Positions 1 to 7,862 of a DNA stretch of 26,466 nt are shown here, piece after piece (position 1 is the stretch's first letter; the number at the start of each line of letters is the position of its first letter). Made by a program: the position numbers and the translations under genes. Below the pieces are notes generated by a model, which was given only the letters and a program-made list of their open reading frames with translations, ran no database searches and was not told where the DNA came from. Source of the stretch: Firmicutes bacterium UBA2296. Lineage in GTDB: Bacteria > Bacillota > UBA994. The stretch is from contig DDWC01000042.1 in assembly GCA_002345475.1 (NCBI GenBank), positions 1-26,466 of the forward strand, in the 5' to 3' direction.

Positions 1-1
1 G

Positions 2-616
2 GCTTCCCAGTTCATCAACGAACAGCTAGCCCTGCTCTCTGGTATTCCCGAAGAGCAAATGGGCCTCGGTCACGCCTTTGAGATGAACCCCGACATCGAA
101 GACAGCTTCGTTCTGGAACTGGCGCAGGCCCAGATGGCCCGGCAGATCTTCCCCCATGCGCCGCTCAAATACATGCCGCCCACCAAGTACATGACCGGCA
201 ACATCTTCAAAGGGTTCGCCATGAACGCCATGTTTAATCTGGCGGGGGTGATGACGGGGCAGGGGATACAGCTGTTGGGTATGCTCACCGAGGCTATCCA
301 CACCCCCTTTGTGCACGATCGTTTTCTAGCCGTAGAAAACGCCAGGTATGTTATGAACGCCGCCCGTTCACTTTCTGAAGAGATATCATTTGTGCCGGGG
401 GGCAAGATCGAAAAACGGGCCAACGAAGTCTTGCACAAAGCCCACGATCTGCTGGCTCAACTAAGGGAAACCGGGATAATGGAAGCCATCGAACAGGGCA
501 TCTTCGCTGACGTAAAGCGCAGTCGTTTCGGCGGCAAGGGGCTGGACGGCGTGGTTAAGCGCGCCCCGGACTACCTTAACCCCTTCTACCAGGCCTTGCG
601 AGGAGGTGCCAACTAG
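2..616 (+). CDS. kamD: Lysine 5,6-aminomutase alpha subunit, C-terminal part (runs off left edge)
   Basis: This is the 3' part of the large subunit of the adenosylcobalamin- and PLP-dependent lysine 5,6-aminomutase, which moves the terminal amino group of D-lysine or L-beta-lysine to the next carbon in anaerobic lysine fermentation. The frame is open to the window edge; about 204 codons are visible of a family length near 520. Recognition rests on the overall C-terminal sequence, including NPDIEDSF, the KYMPPTKYMTGNIF stretch and the end FYQAL, which match the family, and on the KamE gene that follows after one base. The two genes form a tight unit: the kamE ribosome binding site lies inside the last codons of kamD. 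The rest of the lysine pathway would be expected to the left, outside the window. Confidence 0.93.
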   Translation, partial: ASQFINEQLALLSGIPEEQMGLGHAFEMNPDIEDSFVLELAQAQMARQIFPHAPLKYMPPTKYMTGNIFKGFAMNAMFNLAGVMTGQGIQLLGMLTEAIHTPFVHDRFLAVENARYVMNAARSLSEEISFVPGGKIEKRANEVLHKAHDLLAQLRETGIMEAIEQGIFADVKRSRFGGKGLDGVVKRAPDYLNPFYQALRGGAN

Positions 617-617
617 C

Positions 618-1346
618 ATGGAAATCAGACCTTACGGCGACACCCTTAACGACGGTGCAGTTCAGCTTTCCTTTACTCTCCCGGTAAGCGCCACTCCCGA
701 GGCCCAGGAGGCGGCTAAACAACTGGTGGCGGCCATGGGCTTTCAAGGCGTCAGTGTTGTCAGCATGTCCGATCTTGGCAAGGGTTTCAGCTTCTTTGTC
801 GTCTACGCCCGCACTCCGGCTGCCATAGATTTCTCTGCCATAAGCGTGCCCAAAGTGAGCGCAACTCAGATGAGCTTCTACGAAATAAATGACTACATAA
901 AAGAGAAAATCGGCCGCAAGATTGTTGTGGTGGGCGCCTGCACCGGCACCGACGCCCACACCGTGGGGCTTGACGCCATTATGAACATGAAGGGATATGC
1001 CGGCGAGTACGGCCTGGAGCGTTATCCACAAATAGAGGCCTACAATCTGGGTAGCCAGGTGCCCAACGAAACCCTGGTGGCCAAGGCCATCGAACTGGAC
1101 GCCGACTGCATACTGGTATCTCAGGTCGTCACGCAGAAGGACGTACACATACCTAACCTTACCCAGCTGGTGGAATACCTCGAGGCTGAGGGCCTGCGCG
1201 ATCGCATTGTCCTGGTGGTGGGCGGTCCGCGCATCTCCCACGAGCTGGCCATCGAGCTGGGCTATGACGCCGGCTTCGGCCCCGGCACCCTACCTCCCCA
1301 GGTCGCCACATTTATTTCCCAGGAAATGTTCAAGAGGGGGCTTTAG
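618..1346 (+). CDS. kamE: Lysine 5,6-aminomutase beta (B12-binding) subunit
   Basis: Small subunit of lysine 5,6-aminomutase, 242 residues. An N-terminal dimerisation part is followed by a Rossmann-type cobalamin-binding domain from about residue 100. The DxHxxG motif (DAHTVG) gives the lower axial cobalt ligand His114, and eleven residues on lies the lysine of MNMKGYAG (Lys125). That spacing equals the His133/Lys144 pair of the Clostridium sticklandii enzyme, where the lysine forms the PLP Schiff base, so the protein looks catalytically intact. A GTG at 606 is in frame but overlaps the AGGAGG at 601-606; ATG 618, eleven bases after that site, is the better start and gives the usual family N-terminus. 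A perfect hairpin (1353-1377) lies just after the stop. Confidence 0.95.
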   Translation: MEIRPYGDTLNDGAVQLSFTLPVSATPEAQEAAKQLVAAMGFQGVSVVSMSDLGKGFSFFVVYARTPAAIDFSAISVPKVSATQMSFYEINDYIKEKIGRKIVVVGACTGTDAHTVGLDAIMNMKGYAGEYGLERYPQIEAYNLGSQVPNETLVAKAIELDADCILVSQVVTQKDVHIPNLTQLVEYLEAEGLRDRIVLVVGGPRISHELAIELGYDAGFGPGTLPPQVATFISQEMFKRGL

Positions 1347-1352
1347 CGGTCG

Positions 1353-1377
1353 GCGCATAGCGCTTGGCGCTATGCGC
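1353..1377. repeat. Family F palindrome after kamE
   Basis: Arms GCGCATAGCGC (1353-1363) and GCGCTATGCGC (1367-1377) pair perfectly over 11 bp around a TTG loop, starting seven bases after the kamE stop. No T-run follows, so it is not a classical intrinsic terminator, but it could stabilise the 3' end of the kam transcript. It belongs to a dispersed family of GCGCTTGGCGC-type words also seen near 2595, 3068, 4835, 5741, 15200, 16582, 17540, 20775 and 21407. Confidence 0.75.
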
Positions 1378-1521
1378 TTAGTAGCATACAGCGCTCAGCA
1401 GACAGCAGACAGCAAGGAGACAAGTAGAGCCGCCAGGCTCCAGCCGTCAGGCGCCAGCCAAAGACGGGATAGGACAACCTGAGGGGAATAGTCTCCCCCT
1501 GTCCTTTGTTTCTTGAAAGTC

Positions 1522-1548
1522 GTAGCGGCGAGGCCGTGACTCGCGGCC
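1522..1548 (+). repeat. REP hairpin, type A
   Basis: GTAG head followed by a hairpin whose arms are GCGAG and CTCGC around GCCGTGA, ending in GGCC. A GTAG tetranucleotide at the foot of a hairpin is the hallmark of REPs recognised by RAYT proteins, and a RAYT gene lies at 25921-26406. Confidence 0.8.
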
Positions 1549-1859
1549 CCTGGTGAGAGGGGGATAACGATATTCGGATAACATTGATAAGCCGGATAAA
1601 CCGGATTAAGCAGAATAACAAGACTCAAACCGCCAGTTCGCGAAACCGCCTAGCGCCTAGGGCCTGAAGTCTAGGGCCTATTTTCCCTCCATTATCCAGG
1701 GGTGCCAGTGTCCTCGGCAGTGGTGTCAGTGTAACCGCCTTCCTGCACTTCATCGTCCTACGTCAGCGCAAGACAGCGTTCATCTGTCCTAGTTCCCATC
1801 CATCTCTATCTGCCTGGTAGCTGGAGCCTGGCGGCTGGCGGCTCGCCCACACATTTCCC

Positions 1860-1888
1860 TTCCCATAAGTCGCCAAAGAGAATATAAT
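1860..1888 (+). promoter_or_regulatory. Probable sigma-A promoter of rpoE
   Basis: A perfect -10 box TATAAT (1883-1888) lies 17 bases after TTCCCA (1860-1865), a four-of-six match to TTGACA. Transcription would start near 1895, about 35 bases before the rpoE start codon. Confidence 0.5.
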
Positions 1889-1929
1889 ACCTACGATAGA
1901 TTCGCGAATTCTAGGAGGGAGGCCTGTCC

Positions 1930-2430
1930 ATGGAAATGGCAGACCGCATCAACAAGCGATACAACGACGCCGACCTGGCTTGTCACTTACTTAAAGAGAA
2001 CCGCAACGCCATGCATTACAAAGATATCGTCGTAGAAGTGCGCAAGTTGCGTGGCAAGAACGAAGACCCCACGCCCACCGAGGTGGCGCAGATTCTCACC
2101 CAGATTAACCTCGACTCGCGCTTTGTGCATCTTGGCAAGGGCTTGTGGAGCCTCAAGGACTTCAGCGCTTCGGTAAGCCGCAGCGTAGTTGGTCTGGACG
2201 ACGAAGGTATCTTCATTGACGGCTTCGACGACGAAGACATCCTCGACTCCGACGCTCCAGAGGAAAGTGACGACGACAAGGAAGATGACGACGATGACGA
2301 AGACGTCGCCGTTGAAGTCATCCCTGACGACGACACCGACGGAGACCTCATCGAGGTTGTTCCTCTGGACGACATTCTCGCCGAAGAAGAGCGCGACGAA
2401 GACGAAGACGAGCATCCCGAGGACCTCTAG
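1930..2430 (+). CDS. rpoE: DNA-directed RNA polymerase delta subunit
   Basis: 166-residue delta factor, an accessory subunit of Firmicutes RNA polymerase that helps the enzyme recycle and limits non-specific nucleic-acid binding. Residues about 5-80 form the HARE-HTH (winged-helix-like) domain, with the typical MHYKDIVVEVRK stretch and GLWSLKDF at its end. Residues about 90-166 are a strongly acidic, low-complexity Asp/Glu tail, thought to mimic nucleic acid. ATG 1930 is preceded by AGGAGG at 1913-1918; a second in-frame ATG two codons on is less well spaced. The next gene is pyrG, as in Bacillus, but here about 800 bases of repeats and an intrinsic terminator separate the two. Closely related direct repeats flank the gene on both sides. 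Confidence 0.93.
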   Translation: MEMADRINKRYNDADLACHLLKENRNAMHYKDIVVEVRKLRGKNEDPTPTEVAQILTQINLDSRFVHLGKGLWSLKDFSASVSRSVVGLDDEGIFIDGFDDEDILDSDAPEESDDDKEDDDDDEDVAVEVIPDDDTDGDLIEVVPLDDILAEEERDEDEDEHPEDL

Positions 2431-2544
2431 AGAGAGCTGCGTAACTTGTTGCCCTTTTGTCTCATCAACGCTTGACGCTTGGGGGCTCAGATTTTACAAT
2501 TAAACAAGATGATATATGAGCGTCGGTGGCAAAACCCACTCCAG

Positions 2545-2569
2545 CGCCGGGCCTCCCGCCCGGCGTTTC
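2545..2569 (+). terminator. Intrinsic terminator of rpoE
   Basis: CGCCGGGC (2545-2552) pairs perfectly with GCCCGGCG (2558-2565) around a five-base loop and is followed by TTTCT. It lies 114 bases after the rpoE stop. Confidence 0.65.
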
Positions 2570-2663
2570 TACGTTAGCGGGTTCAGGACTGTTGCGCTTA
2601 GCGCTTGGCGCTTAGTAATGGGAGCTCATGGCTCTTAGCTCCTGGAAAGTTCGTCCGCAACTC

Positions 2664-2690
2664 GTAGCGGCTAGGCCGTGACTCGCGGCC
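2664..2690 (+). repeat. REP hairpin, type A
   Basis: Same element as at 1522-1548 with one base change (CTAG instead of CGAG in the left arm, which weakens the hairpin). Together with the E and G words behind it, it makes a near-copy of the block ahead of rpoE. Confidence 0.75.
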
Positions 2691-2889
2691 CCGGTGCAGG
2701 GCCAGTAACGGAACTCGGATAACATTGATAAGTCGGATAAAGCGGATTAAGCAGAGTTACAAGACTCAACCCGGCCACTTGCGAACCGCCAGAGCCTAGG
2801 GCCTGAATTCTAGGGCCTCATCACTCTCATCCGTCTTATCCGAACTTATCCGACTTATCCCTGCAATCGTACCTAGTTCTGCCTCCCTG

Positions 2890-2968
2890 GGCTATCTTAT
2901 GTGTATCTCGGCGATAGCCGAGGTGAGCACACCCAGTCCTAAATGCGACCTGCATTTCGGACTGCCAT
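2890..2968 (+). repeat. Family H double-hairpin element, copy 1
   Basis: TTCTGTGT leader, hairpin a CTCGGC-GATA-GCCGAG, a GAGCACACCC linker, then hairpin b with arms AGTCC+AAATGC and GCATTT+GGACT. The arms differ from other copies but stay complementary. Confidence 0.7.
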
Positions 2969-3228
2969 CGCACGGTCCGCCCCCGATCCGTGTCAATCAT
3001 ATCTCTTTCATAAATTATCCGTGTAACCGTCGCCCCCTTTCATCTATCCCTCCCCACGTATCCCACTAAGCGCTAAGCGCCAAGCGCCAATCGCTCGGTT
3101 TCCTATCCCTATCAGCACCCCATCAGCCGTCATCAGCGCTCCCAGCAGGCTGTCGTATCCCCAACCCCCAACCCCCAAAGTCTAACGTCTAATCGAACAT
3201 CAAACTTCTAAACAAGGAGGTCAGTACC

Positions 3229-4827
3229 ATGTCCAAATTTGTCTTCGTCACCGGTGGTGTTGTCTCAGGTCTCGGCAAAGGCATTACCGCCGCATCTCTC
3301 GGACGGCTGCTTAAGAGCCGCGGATACCGGGTCAATGTCCTCAAGCTAGACCCCTACATCAACGTCGACCCCGGCACCATGAGCCCCTATCAGCACGGCG
3401 AAGTGTTCGTTACAGACGACGGCAACGAATCTGACCTCGATCTAGGCCATTACGAGCGTTTCATGGACATTAACCTGTCCAGCTTAAACAACGTCACCGC
3501 CGGCAAGATATACAAGTCGGTTATCGACAAAGAGCGCCGCGGAGACTACCTGGGGGGCACAGTGCAGGTCATCCCCCACATCACCAACGAAATCAAGGAG
3601 CGCATGTTGCGCCTGGCCCGCGAAACCACCGCCGATGTCGTCATTGTCGAAATCGGCGGCACAGTGGGCGATATAGAGTCCCTGCCTTTCCTCGAAGCCA
3701 TCCGTCAGATGCGCACCGAAGTAGGACGTGACAACGTTCTCTTTATGCATGTCACTCTGGTGCCCTTTCTTGGCAAGAGCGGCGAGCTTAAAACAAAACC
3801 CACCCAGCACAGCGTCAAAGAGCTGCGCAGCATAGGTATTCAGCCCGACGTCATCATTTGCCGTACTGAAAAGCCCCTTTCCGTAGAGATAAAAGCCAAG
3901 ATCGCGCTGTTTTGCGACATCGAGCCCCGCGGCATAATTGAGAATTTGGATGCGCCCAGCATCTACGCTGTGCCCATCGCTCTCGAAAAGCAACATCTGG
4001 ACGATCTAGTTATAGAGCGTCTACGCCTGCACCATACTGAGCCCGACCTCAAGGAATGGCGGCAGCTGGTAGGCCAGATCCTCAACCTCAAAGACACGGT
4101 GCGCGTGGCTCTGGTGGGCAAGTATGTAGCTCTTCACGACGCATATCTCAGCGTAGCCGAAGCTCTGTACCACGCCGGGTTTGCCCATGGCGTAAAGATA
4201 GAAATCGACTGGATCAATTCCGAAGAGGTTGAAGAGGTCGGCGCCGAAGCCTTGCTTAAGGATGCCGATGCCATTATCGTCCCCGGTGGCTTCGGCGACC
4301 GCGGTATCCTGGGCAAAATTATGGCCAGCAATTACGCCCGAAAACACAAGGTTCCCTACTTTGGGTTGTGCCTCGGCATGCAGATAGCTGTCATCGATTA
4401 CGCGCGCACAGAATGCGGCTGGAACGCCGATAGCTCGGAGTTCAGAGACTGCGACTACCCCGTCATTGATCTCCTGCCCGAGCAGAAGAACATAGATGAA
4501 AAGGGCGGCACCATGCGCCTGGGATCCTATCCGTGCAAACTTGTGCGCGGCACTAAATCCTACGCAGCATACGACCAGGATCTTATCGAAGAACGCCATC
4601 GACACCGTTACGAGTTCAATAACCTATACCGCGAACAGCTTGAAGAAGCAGGCCTGCTCATCAGCGGCACCTCTCCCGACGGACGTCTGGTAGAGATAGT
4701 CGAAGATCCGGCTCACCCCTGGTTCGTGGGTGTACAGTTCCATCCCGAGTTTAAATCTCGCCCCACCCGTCCACACCCGCTGTTCCGCGACTTCATCGGC
4801 GCAGCGGTGGAGGGCAAAAAAGAATAG
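3229..4827 (+). CDS. pyrG: CTP synthase
   Basis: Glutamine-hydrolysing CTP synthase, which converts UTP, ATP and glutamine to CTP in the last step of de novo pyrimidine nucleotide synthesis. It is full length at 532 residues. The N-terminal amidoligase domain (1 to about 265) shows GGVVSGLGKG at 9-18 and KLDPYINVDPGTMSPYQHGE at 39-58. The class I glutamine amidotransferase domain (about 290-530) shows the oxyanion strand PGGFGDRG, nucleophile Cys381 in GLCLGMQ, and the His505/Glu507 pair in QFHPEF. AAGGAGG stands about eight bases before ATG 3229. The stop codon runs into a GCGATTGGCG-type repeat. Third codon positions are strongly C-biased, as in the other left-half genes. Confidence 0.98.
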   Translation: MSKFVFVTGGVVSGLGKGITAASLGRLLKSRGYRVNVLKLDPYINVDPGTMSPYQHGEVFVTDDGNESDLDLGHYERFMDINLSSLNNVTAGKIYKSVIDKERRGDYLGGTVQVIPHITNEIKERMLRLARETTADVVIVEIGGTVGDIESLPFLEAIRQMRTEVGRDNVLFMHVTLVPFLGKSGELKTKPTQHSVKELRSIGIQPDVIICRTEKPLSVEIKAKIALFCDIEPRGIIENLDAPSIYAVPIALEKQHLDDLVIERLRLHHTEPDLKEWRQLVGQILNLKDTVRVALVGKYVALHDAYLSVAEALYHAGFAHGVKIEIDWINSEEVEEVGAEALLKDADAIIVPGGFGDRGILGKIMASNYARKHKVPYFGLCLGMQIAVIDYARTECGWNADSSEFRDCDYPVIDLLPEQKNIDEKGGTMRLGSYPCKLVRGTKSYAAYDQDLIEERHRHRYEFNNLYREQLEEAGLLISGTSPDGRLVEIVEDPAHPWFVGVQFHPEFKSRPTRPHPLFRDFIGAAVEGKKE

Positions 4828-5136
4828 CGATTGGCGATTTGCGCTTAGCGGGCCGAAGAGCAATCAGCAGAAAGTAGCAAGTAGAACGAATCTCTTTCAT
4901 CCGTCTTATCCGAACTTATCCGGTTTATCCGTACAATCGTACCTCGTCCAGTGGGAAAACAGTGTCCCCGGCAGTGGTATCAGTGGTGCCGGTATTGCCT
5001 GTTCAGAGCGTCTTCGCAAAGGTTACTCGATGGCTGGCGCCTGGTGGCTGGAGGCTGTCGGCTCAATATCAGCGCCCAATCAGGCTGCCGTATCCCCTGT
5101 TTTTGATTTATGTTTTTTGCTTAAGGAGTTGTCCCC
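4828..5136. other. Repeat-filled spacer pyrG-methyltransferase
   Basis: Holds a family F word directly at the pyrG stop, inverse family E words (about 4899-4940), a family C element (4948-4991), a GGCTGGCGCCTGG-type word (about 5033-5060) and a family D element (about 5066-5098). A run TTTTTTGC follows at about 5113-5120, then the ribosome binding site AAGGAG (5123-5128). No gene. Confidence 0.65.
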
Positions 5137-5730
5137 ATGTCCCACTACTTCACCAACAAGCCCGAGACCCCCCACGACGAAAAACTCCTCACCACGACCC
5201 TGCGTGGTCAGGAGTTTTCTTTCTACACCGACAGCGGCGTATTCTCCAAGGACGCCGTCGATTTCGGCAGCCGTACACTAACCGATACCATGGCCATCTC
5301 CGAAGGCGCTTCGGTTCTCGACATGGGCTGCGGCTGGGGGCCTGTGGGCATCGCCGCCGCCCGGCTAAACCCCTCTGGGACAGTGCTTCTGGTCGACGTC
5401 AACACACGGGCTTTGGCACTCGCCGAGCGCAACATTATTATCAACAAAGTGCCAAACGCCACTACTCTAGTCAGTGATGTTTATGCTAATCTTGAATCAA
5501 GAATGTTTGACACTATATTGACAAACCCACCCATCCGGGCCGGGAAATCAGTCGTGCATTCCATCTTCACTGGAGCCGTCGAACACCTCAACCCAGGCGG
5601 CAGCCTTTGGGTCGTAATACAGAAGAAGCAGGGTGCACCCTCGGCAGAAAAGCGCCTGAACGAACTCTTCAGCAAAGTGCACATCCGCGCCCGCAACAAG
5701 GGCTACTATATCTTCGAAGCGGTAAAATAG
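5137..5730 (+). CDS. Class I SAM-dependent methyltransferase (RsmC/YbxB-like)
   Basis: A 197-residue protein of the methyltransferase small-domain family (PF05175 type), like Bacillus YbxB and the C-terminal half of E. coli RsmC, which methylates guanine in 16S rRNA. Visible motifs: the SAM-binding loop LDMGCGWGPVG (61-71), the acidic residue that binds the ribose in LLVDVN (about 87), and the amino-methyltransferase signature NPPI at 130-133, typical of N-methylation of a base. The N-terminus (HYFTNKPETPHDE, then FYTDSGVFSKDAVD) is also typical. Ribosome binding site AAGGAG at 5123-5128 supports ATG 5137. An rRNA guanine is the likely target, but the exact position cannot be read from sequence. 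Confidence 0.9.
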   Translation: MSHYFTNKPETPHDEKLLTTTLRGQEFSFYTDSGVFSKDAVDFGSRTLTDTMAISEGASVLDMGCGWGPVGIAAARLNPSGTVLLVDVNTRALALAERNIIINKVPNATTLVSDVYANLESRMFDTILTNPPIRAGKSVVHSIFTGAVEHLNPGGSLWVVIQKKQGAPSAEKRLNELFSKVHIRARNKGYYIFEAVK

Positions 5731-5819
5731 GTATGTATGGGAGACTGGCGCTTGGCGCTTGGTTCTTAGCGATTTGCGGTCAGAGTAATCGGTAGAGAGT
5801 AGAAAGTAGAAAGTAGAAA

Positions 5820-5874
5820 GTGGTTAAGCGATTGTTGAACTATAGTTGAGCAATTGATTAGCCATTGTTGAACC
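5820..5874 (+). repeat. 11-base tandem array (family J), about five units
   Basis: Five imperfect units with exact 11-base period, of the type ATTGTTGAACC, the last four starting at 5831, 5842, 5853 and 5864. Related arrays occur at 9531-9607, 12697-12740 and, inverted, about 15113-15141. Confidence 0.75.
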
Positions 5875-5933
5875 CCCCTAGAGCCTAGGGCCTCTAGTCT
5901 AGGGCCTAAGTTCTCAACTGACCTTCTGACCCC

Positions 5934-6005
5934 GCTTCTGTGTTCCGCGGCAACAGCCGCGGGGGCACGGCTCGGTCGTAAACGTGACAGCGTTTGCGAC
6001 CGCCC
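5934..6005 (+). repeat. Family H double-hairpin element, copy 2
   Basis: CTTCTGTGT leader, hairpin a CGCGGC-AACA-GCCGCG, linker, hairpin b with arms GGTCG+AAACG and CGTTT+CGACC. The covarying arms, compared with copy 1, preserve both stems. Confidence 0.7.
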
Positions 6006-6171
6006 AAAACAACCGCACCCACTCCCCGTCCAGTGAAAAACAGTGTCCCGGCAGTGGTATCAGTGGTACCGTTACCCTCAACTCCTATCCGAACCTCATC
6101 AGGCAAATCAACACCCAATCAGGCTAACGTTCTCCCAGCCCCATTCACCATAACGAAGGAGTTGACCCGAA

Positions 6172-6948
6172 GTGAAAGCCGTCAAAGTCATTGTCGTACT
6201 GCTCATCCTCGTCGTCGCCGGTGGAATGCTAGCTCTCAACATGGGTAAGAAGGTGGATGTCACCTGGACAACCGCCGACTACGACTCCGCCATGGCCAAA
6301 GCCAAGGTAAACCTCGACAACAGGTCCACCGTTGGGCTCGAGAGCCTGGCCCTGGGCCGGTTCACCACATCCGGTCGTGTCAGCATCGACGAGAGCTTCA
6401 CATCGGCCGAAGTTACGTCTGTTATTGCCATCAACGACCCCGCTGGCGCCTTCACCGATACCAAGGTCAAGTTCGGCACCGACGGCCAGGGCGAAGTAAG
6501 CTTCAAGGTCAGCAAAGACTTCATCGACAAGGTTAAGAACGACCCCAATCTGCGCAACCGCATACTGGCTCAGATACCTGCCGATGGACCCAGGACACTT
6601 GAGCAGTTGCTGGTGGCTGTCATATTCAGCAGTGCCCAGACCGATCTCACAGGCTTCACCGTAGATCTGCTCACCGGCCTGGCTGCTGGCAAACCCATAT
6701 ACGCCTCGGGACGTCTGGCACGCAGTTCTTCCAACAGCGTCGAAATAAATGTCACCTCAGTCCGTGTAGGCATGATAAGCTTGCCCGACGAAACTCTGCG
6801 TCAGGTTGAATACCACACCGAGCAGTTCGTCAACAACCTGATCTCACCCGAAAACGGCTTTGACATTCAGGAACTCAACGTGGTGGATGGCAAAATATAC
6901 TACAAAGGCACCCTGCCCGCCGAAATCCGCGGGACCCAGTTACCATAA
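6172..6948 (+). CDS. Membrane-anchored protein of unknown function
   Basis: 258 residues; I do not recognise the family. Residues about 4-23 are a hydrophobic stretch after a short basic start (MKAVK), fitting an N-terminal membrane anchor or uncleaved signal, so most of the protein should lie outside the membrane. The rest is mixed alpha/beta in character without Cys or clear catalytic motifs. It has repeated beta-like stretches (SGRVSIDESFTSAEVTSVIA) and a segment about the DPAGAFTDTKVKFGTDGQGEVSFKVS region that recalls lipid-binding or YpmS-like extracytoplasmic domains, but this is only an impression. The start is GTG 6172, ten bases after AAGGAG (6156-6161). A good intrinsic terminator follows 18 bases after the stop, so it is probably transcribed alone. 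Confidence 0.8.
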   Translation: MKAVKVIVVLLILVVAGGMLALNMGKKVDVTWTTADYDSAMAKAKVNLDNRSTVGLESLALGRFTTSGRVSIDESFTSAEVTSVIAINDPAGAFTDTKVKFGTDGQGEVSFKVSKDFIDKVKNDPNLRNRILAQIPADGPRTLEQLLVAVIFSSAQTDLTGFTVDLLTGLAAGKPIYASGRLARSSSNSVEINVTSVRVGMISLPDETLRQVEYHTEQFVNNLISPENGFDIQELNVVDGKIYYKGTLPAEIRGTQLP

Positions 6949-6966
6949 ACCCCAAGTCCTAATTAG

Positions 6967-6988
6967 CGCCCCCACCGGGGCGTTTTTT
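6967..6988 (+). terminator. Intrinsic terminator
   Basis: CGCCCC (6967-6972) pairs with GGGGCG (6977-6982) around a four-base loop, followed by six T (6983-6988), 18 bases after the stop of the anchored protein. Confidence 0.85.
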
Positions 6989-7336
6989 GCTGCCTGAAAC
7001 CGCAATTGCACTTCCAGGCGGCTATCGCCACTTGGCTGCGGCCTCGACCTCAGCACAGACGTGCGGAGACCGCCAATGTCAGATTGCGCAGCAATGTGGC
7101 AGTCCATACGCCTCCCATGTCCGTGTATTCATAGACAATCCGCATCATCCGTGTGACCGCATCCCATCCCACCACAGGCTCGATAGTAGTCGGCATTCGG
7201 ATAACCTTGATAATACGGATAAGTCGGATTAAGAGAAAAGCAAGGAACAAGGCAAATACATTCAGCTCCCAGAACCCTATCCGCCTTATCTTACTTATCA
7301 GGGTTATCCGCAACAAACGCGTTCCTCTATATCCAA

Positions 7337-7361
7337 CCGCGACCCAACGTGTCACCGCTAC
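7337..7361 (-). repeat. REP hairpin, type B, inverse
   Basis: Reads on the minus strand as GTAG head, GCGGTGACAC arm and GGGTCGCGG, the type B REP form (arms GCGAC-like and GTCGC). Confidence 0.65.
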
Positions 7362-7410
7362 AAGAGCCTAAAGTCTCAAGTCGAATGTCTATCTCCCAAA
7401 TTGACCCCCT

Positions 7411-7490
7411 GAACCAGCATCTGTGTCTCCCGGCACCAGCCGGGGTGGCACACCCGGCCTTAAACGCAACCGCGTTTAAGGCCGCCAGCG
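7411..7490 (+). repeat. Family H double-hairpin element, copy 3
   Basis: Best-formed copy. Hairpin a is CCCGGC-ACCA-GCCGGG. Hairpin b has a perfect 12-bp stem, GGCCTTAAACGC (7456-7467) against GCGTTTAAGGCC (7472-7483), with a four-base loop. Confidence 0.8.
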
Positions 7491-7862
7491 CATCACTCAT
7501 TACCCACACTCGCGTAGTACTAATCATCATATCCTCGTCGGTGTCATCTGTGTAATCGTTTCCCAATATCCCATCAGCACCTTATCAGACGCATCAGCCC
7601 CCGTATCAGGATGTCGTCACCAACCTCCGCCCAGTGAAAAACAGTGTCCCCGGCAGTGGTATCAGTGGCGCCGTTTCCCAGACCCCCTTCAGAAACCATC
7701 AGCCTCATCCGCATCCAATCAGGCTGTCGTTACCTCTCATCAGACTTATCAAACCTATCCACCTTATCCGAATCCAATCCCCATGAGTTCCAGAAGCAAC
7801 AGGAAATCATCCCTCGCCTAGCGAAATAACTACTTAACCGAATTCAGAAAGGGATGTTGTAA

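Larger units (their letters stand above)
1347..1929. other. Repeat-filled spacer kamE-rpoE
   Basis: No gene seen. In order it holds the family F hairpin, a GCCAGGCTCCAGCC-type word (about 1430-1460), a type A REP (1522-1548), a GGATAA-rich family E stretch (about 1569-1612), CTAGGGCCT words (about 1650-1682), a family C element (1705-1731), another GGCTGG-type word (about 1816-1845) and the rpoE promoter. The block from about 1519 to 1682 recurs at about 2662-2818 beyond rpoE. Confidence 0.7.
2431..3228. other. Repeat-filled spacer rpoE-pyrG
   Basis: No gene seen. It contains the rpoE terminator, a family F word (about 2595-2616), a type A REP (2664-2690), a family E stretch (about 2710-2766), CTAGGGCCT words (about 2791-2818), inverse E words (about 2824-2862), a family H double hairpin (about 2890-2968), a CATATC...CGTGTAACCG word (about 2991-3030), an F word (about 3068-3092) and a family D element (about 3111-3160). 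The pyrG ribosome binding site AAGGAGG follows at about 3214-3220. I found no convincing promoter for pyrG. Confidence 0.7.
5731..6171. other. Repeat-filled spacer with 11-base tandem array
   Basis: Holds a family F word (about 5741-5785), AGAAAGT tandem words (about 5793-5820), an 11-base tandem array (5820-5874), CTAGGGCCT words (about 5880-5910), a family H copy, a family C element (6030-6071), a family D element (about 6085-6140) and the ribosome binding site AAGGAG (6156-6161). No gene. Confidence 0.65.
6989..7862. other. Repeat-filled spacer before the M81 peptidase gene
   Basis: No gene seen in about 870 bases. Contents: a CCGTGT...CCGTGTGACCG word (about 7118-7160), family E words in both orientations (about 7198-7232 and 7278-7312, together a long inverted pair), an inverse type B REP (7337-7361), a family H copy, a CATATC word (about 7520-7555), a family D element (about 7568-7618), a family C element (7631-7673), a second D element (about 7689-7735) and inverse E words (about 7740-7785). 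The peptidase gene has only a weak ribosome binding site (GAAAGGGATG, about 7847-7856). Confidence 0.65.

Noticed and set aside
606..617. GTG start for kamE at 606
   Set aside because: It overlaps the AGGAGG site itself and adds four residues not expected in the family; ATG 618 fits.
2890..2968. Family H as riboswitch or attenuator of the following gene
   Set aside because: It occurs in both orientations relative to genes, up to about 450 bases from unrelated genes, and between convergent genes, so gene-specific control is unlikely.
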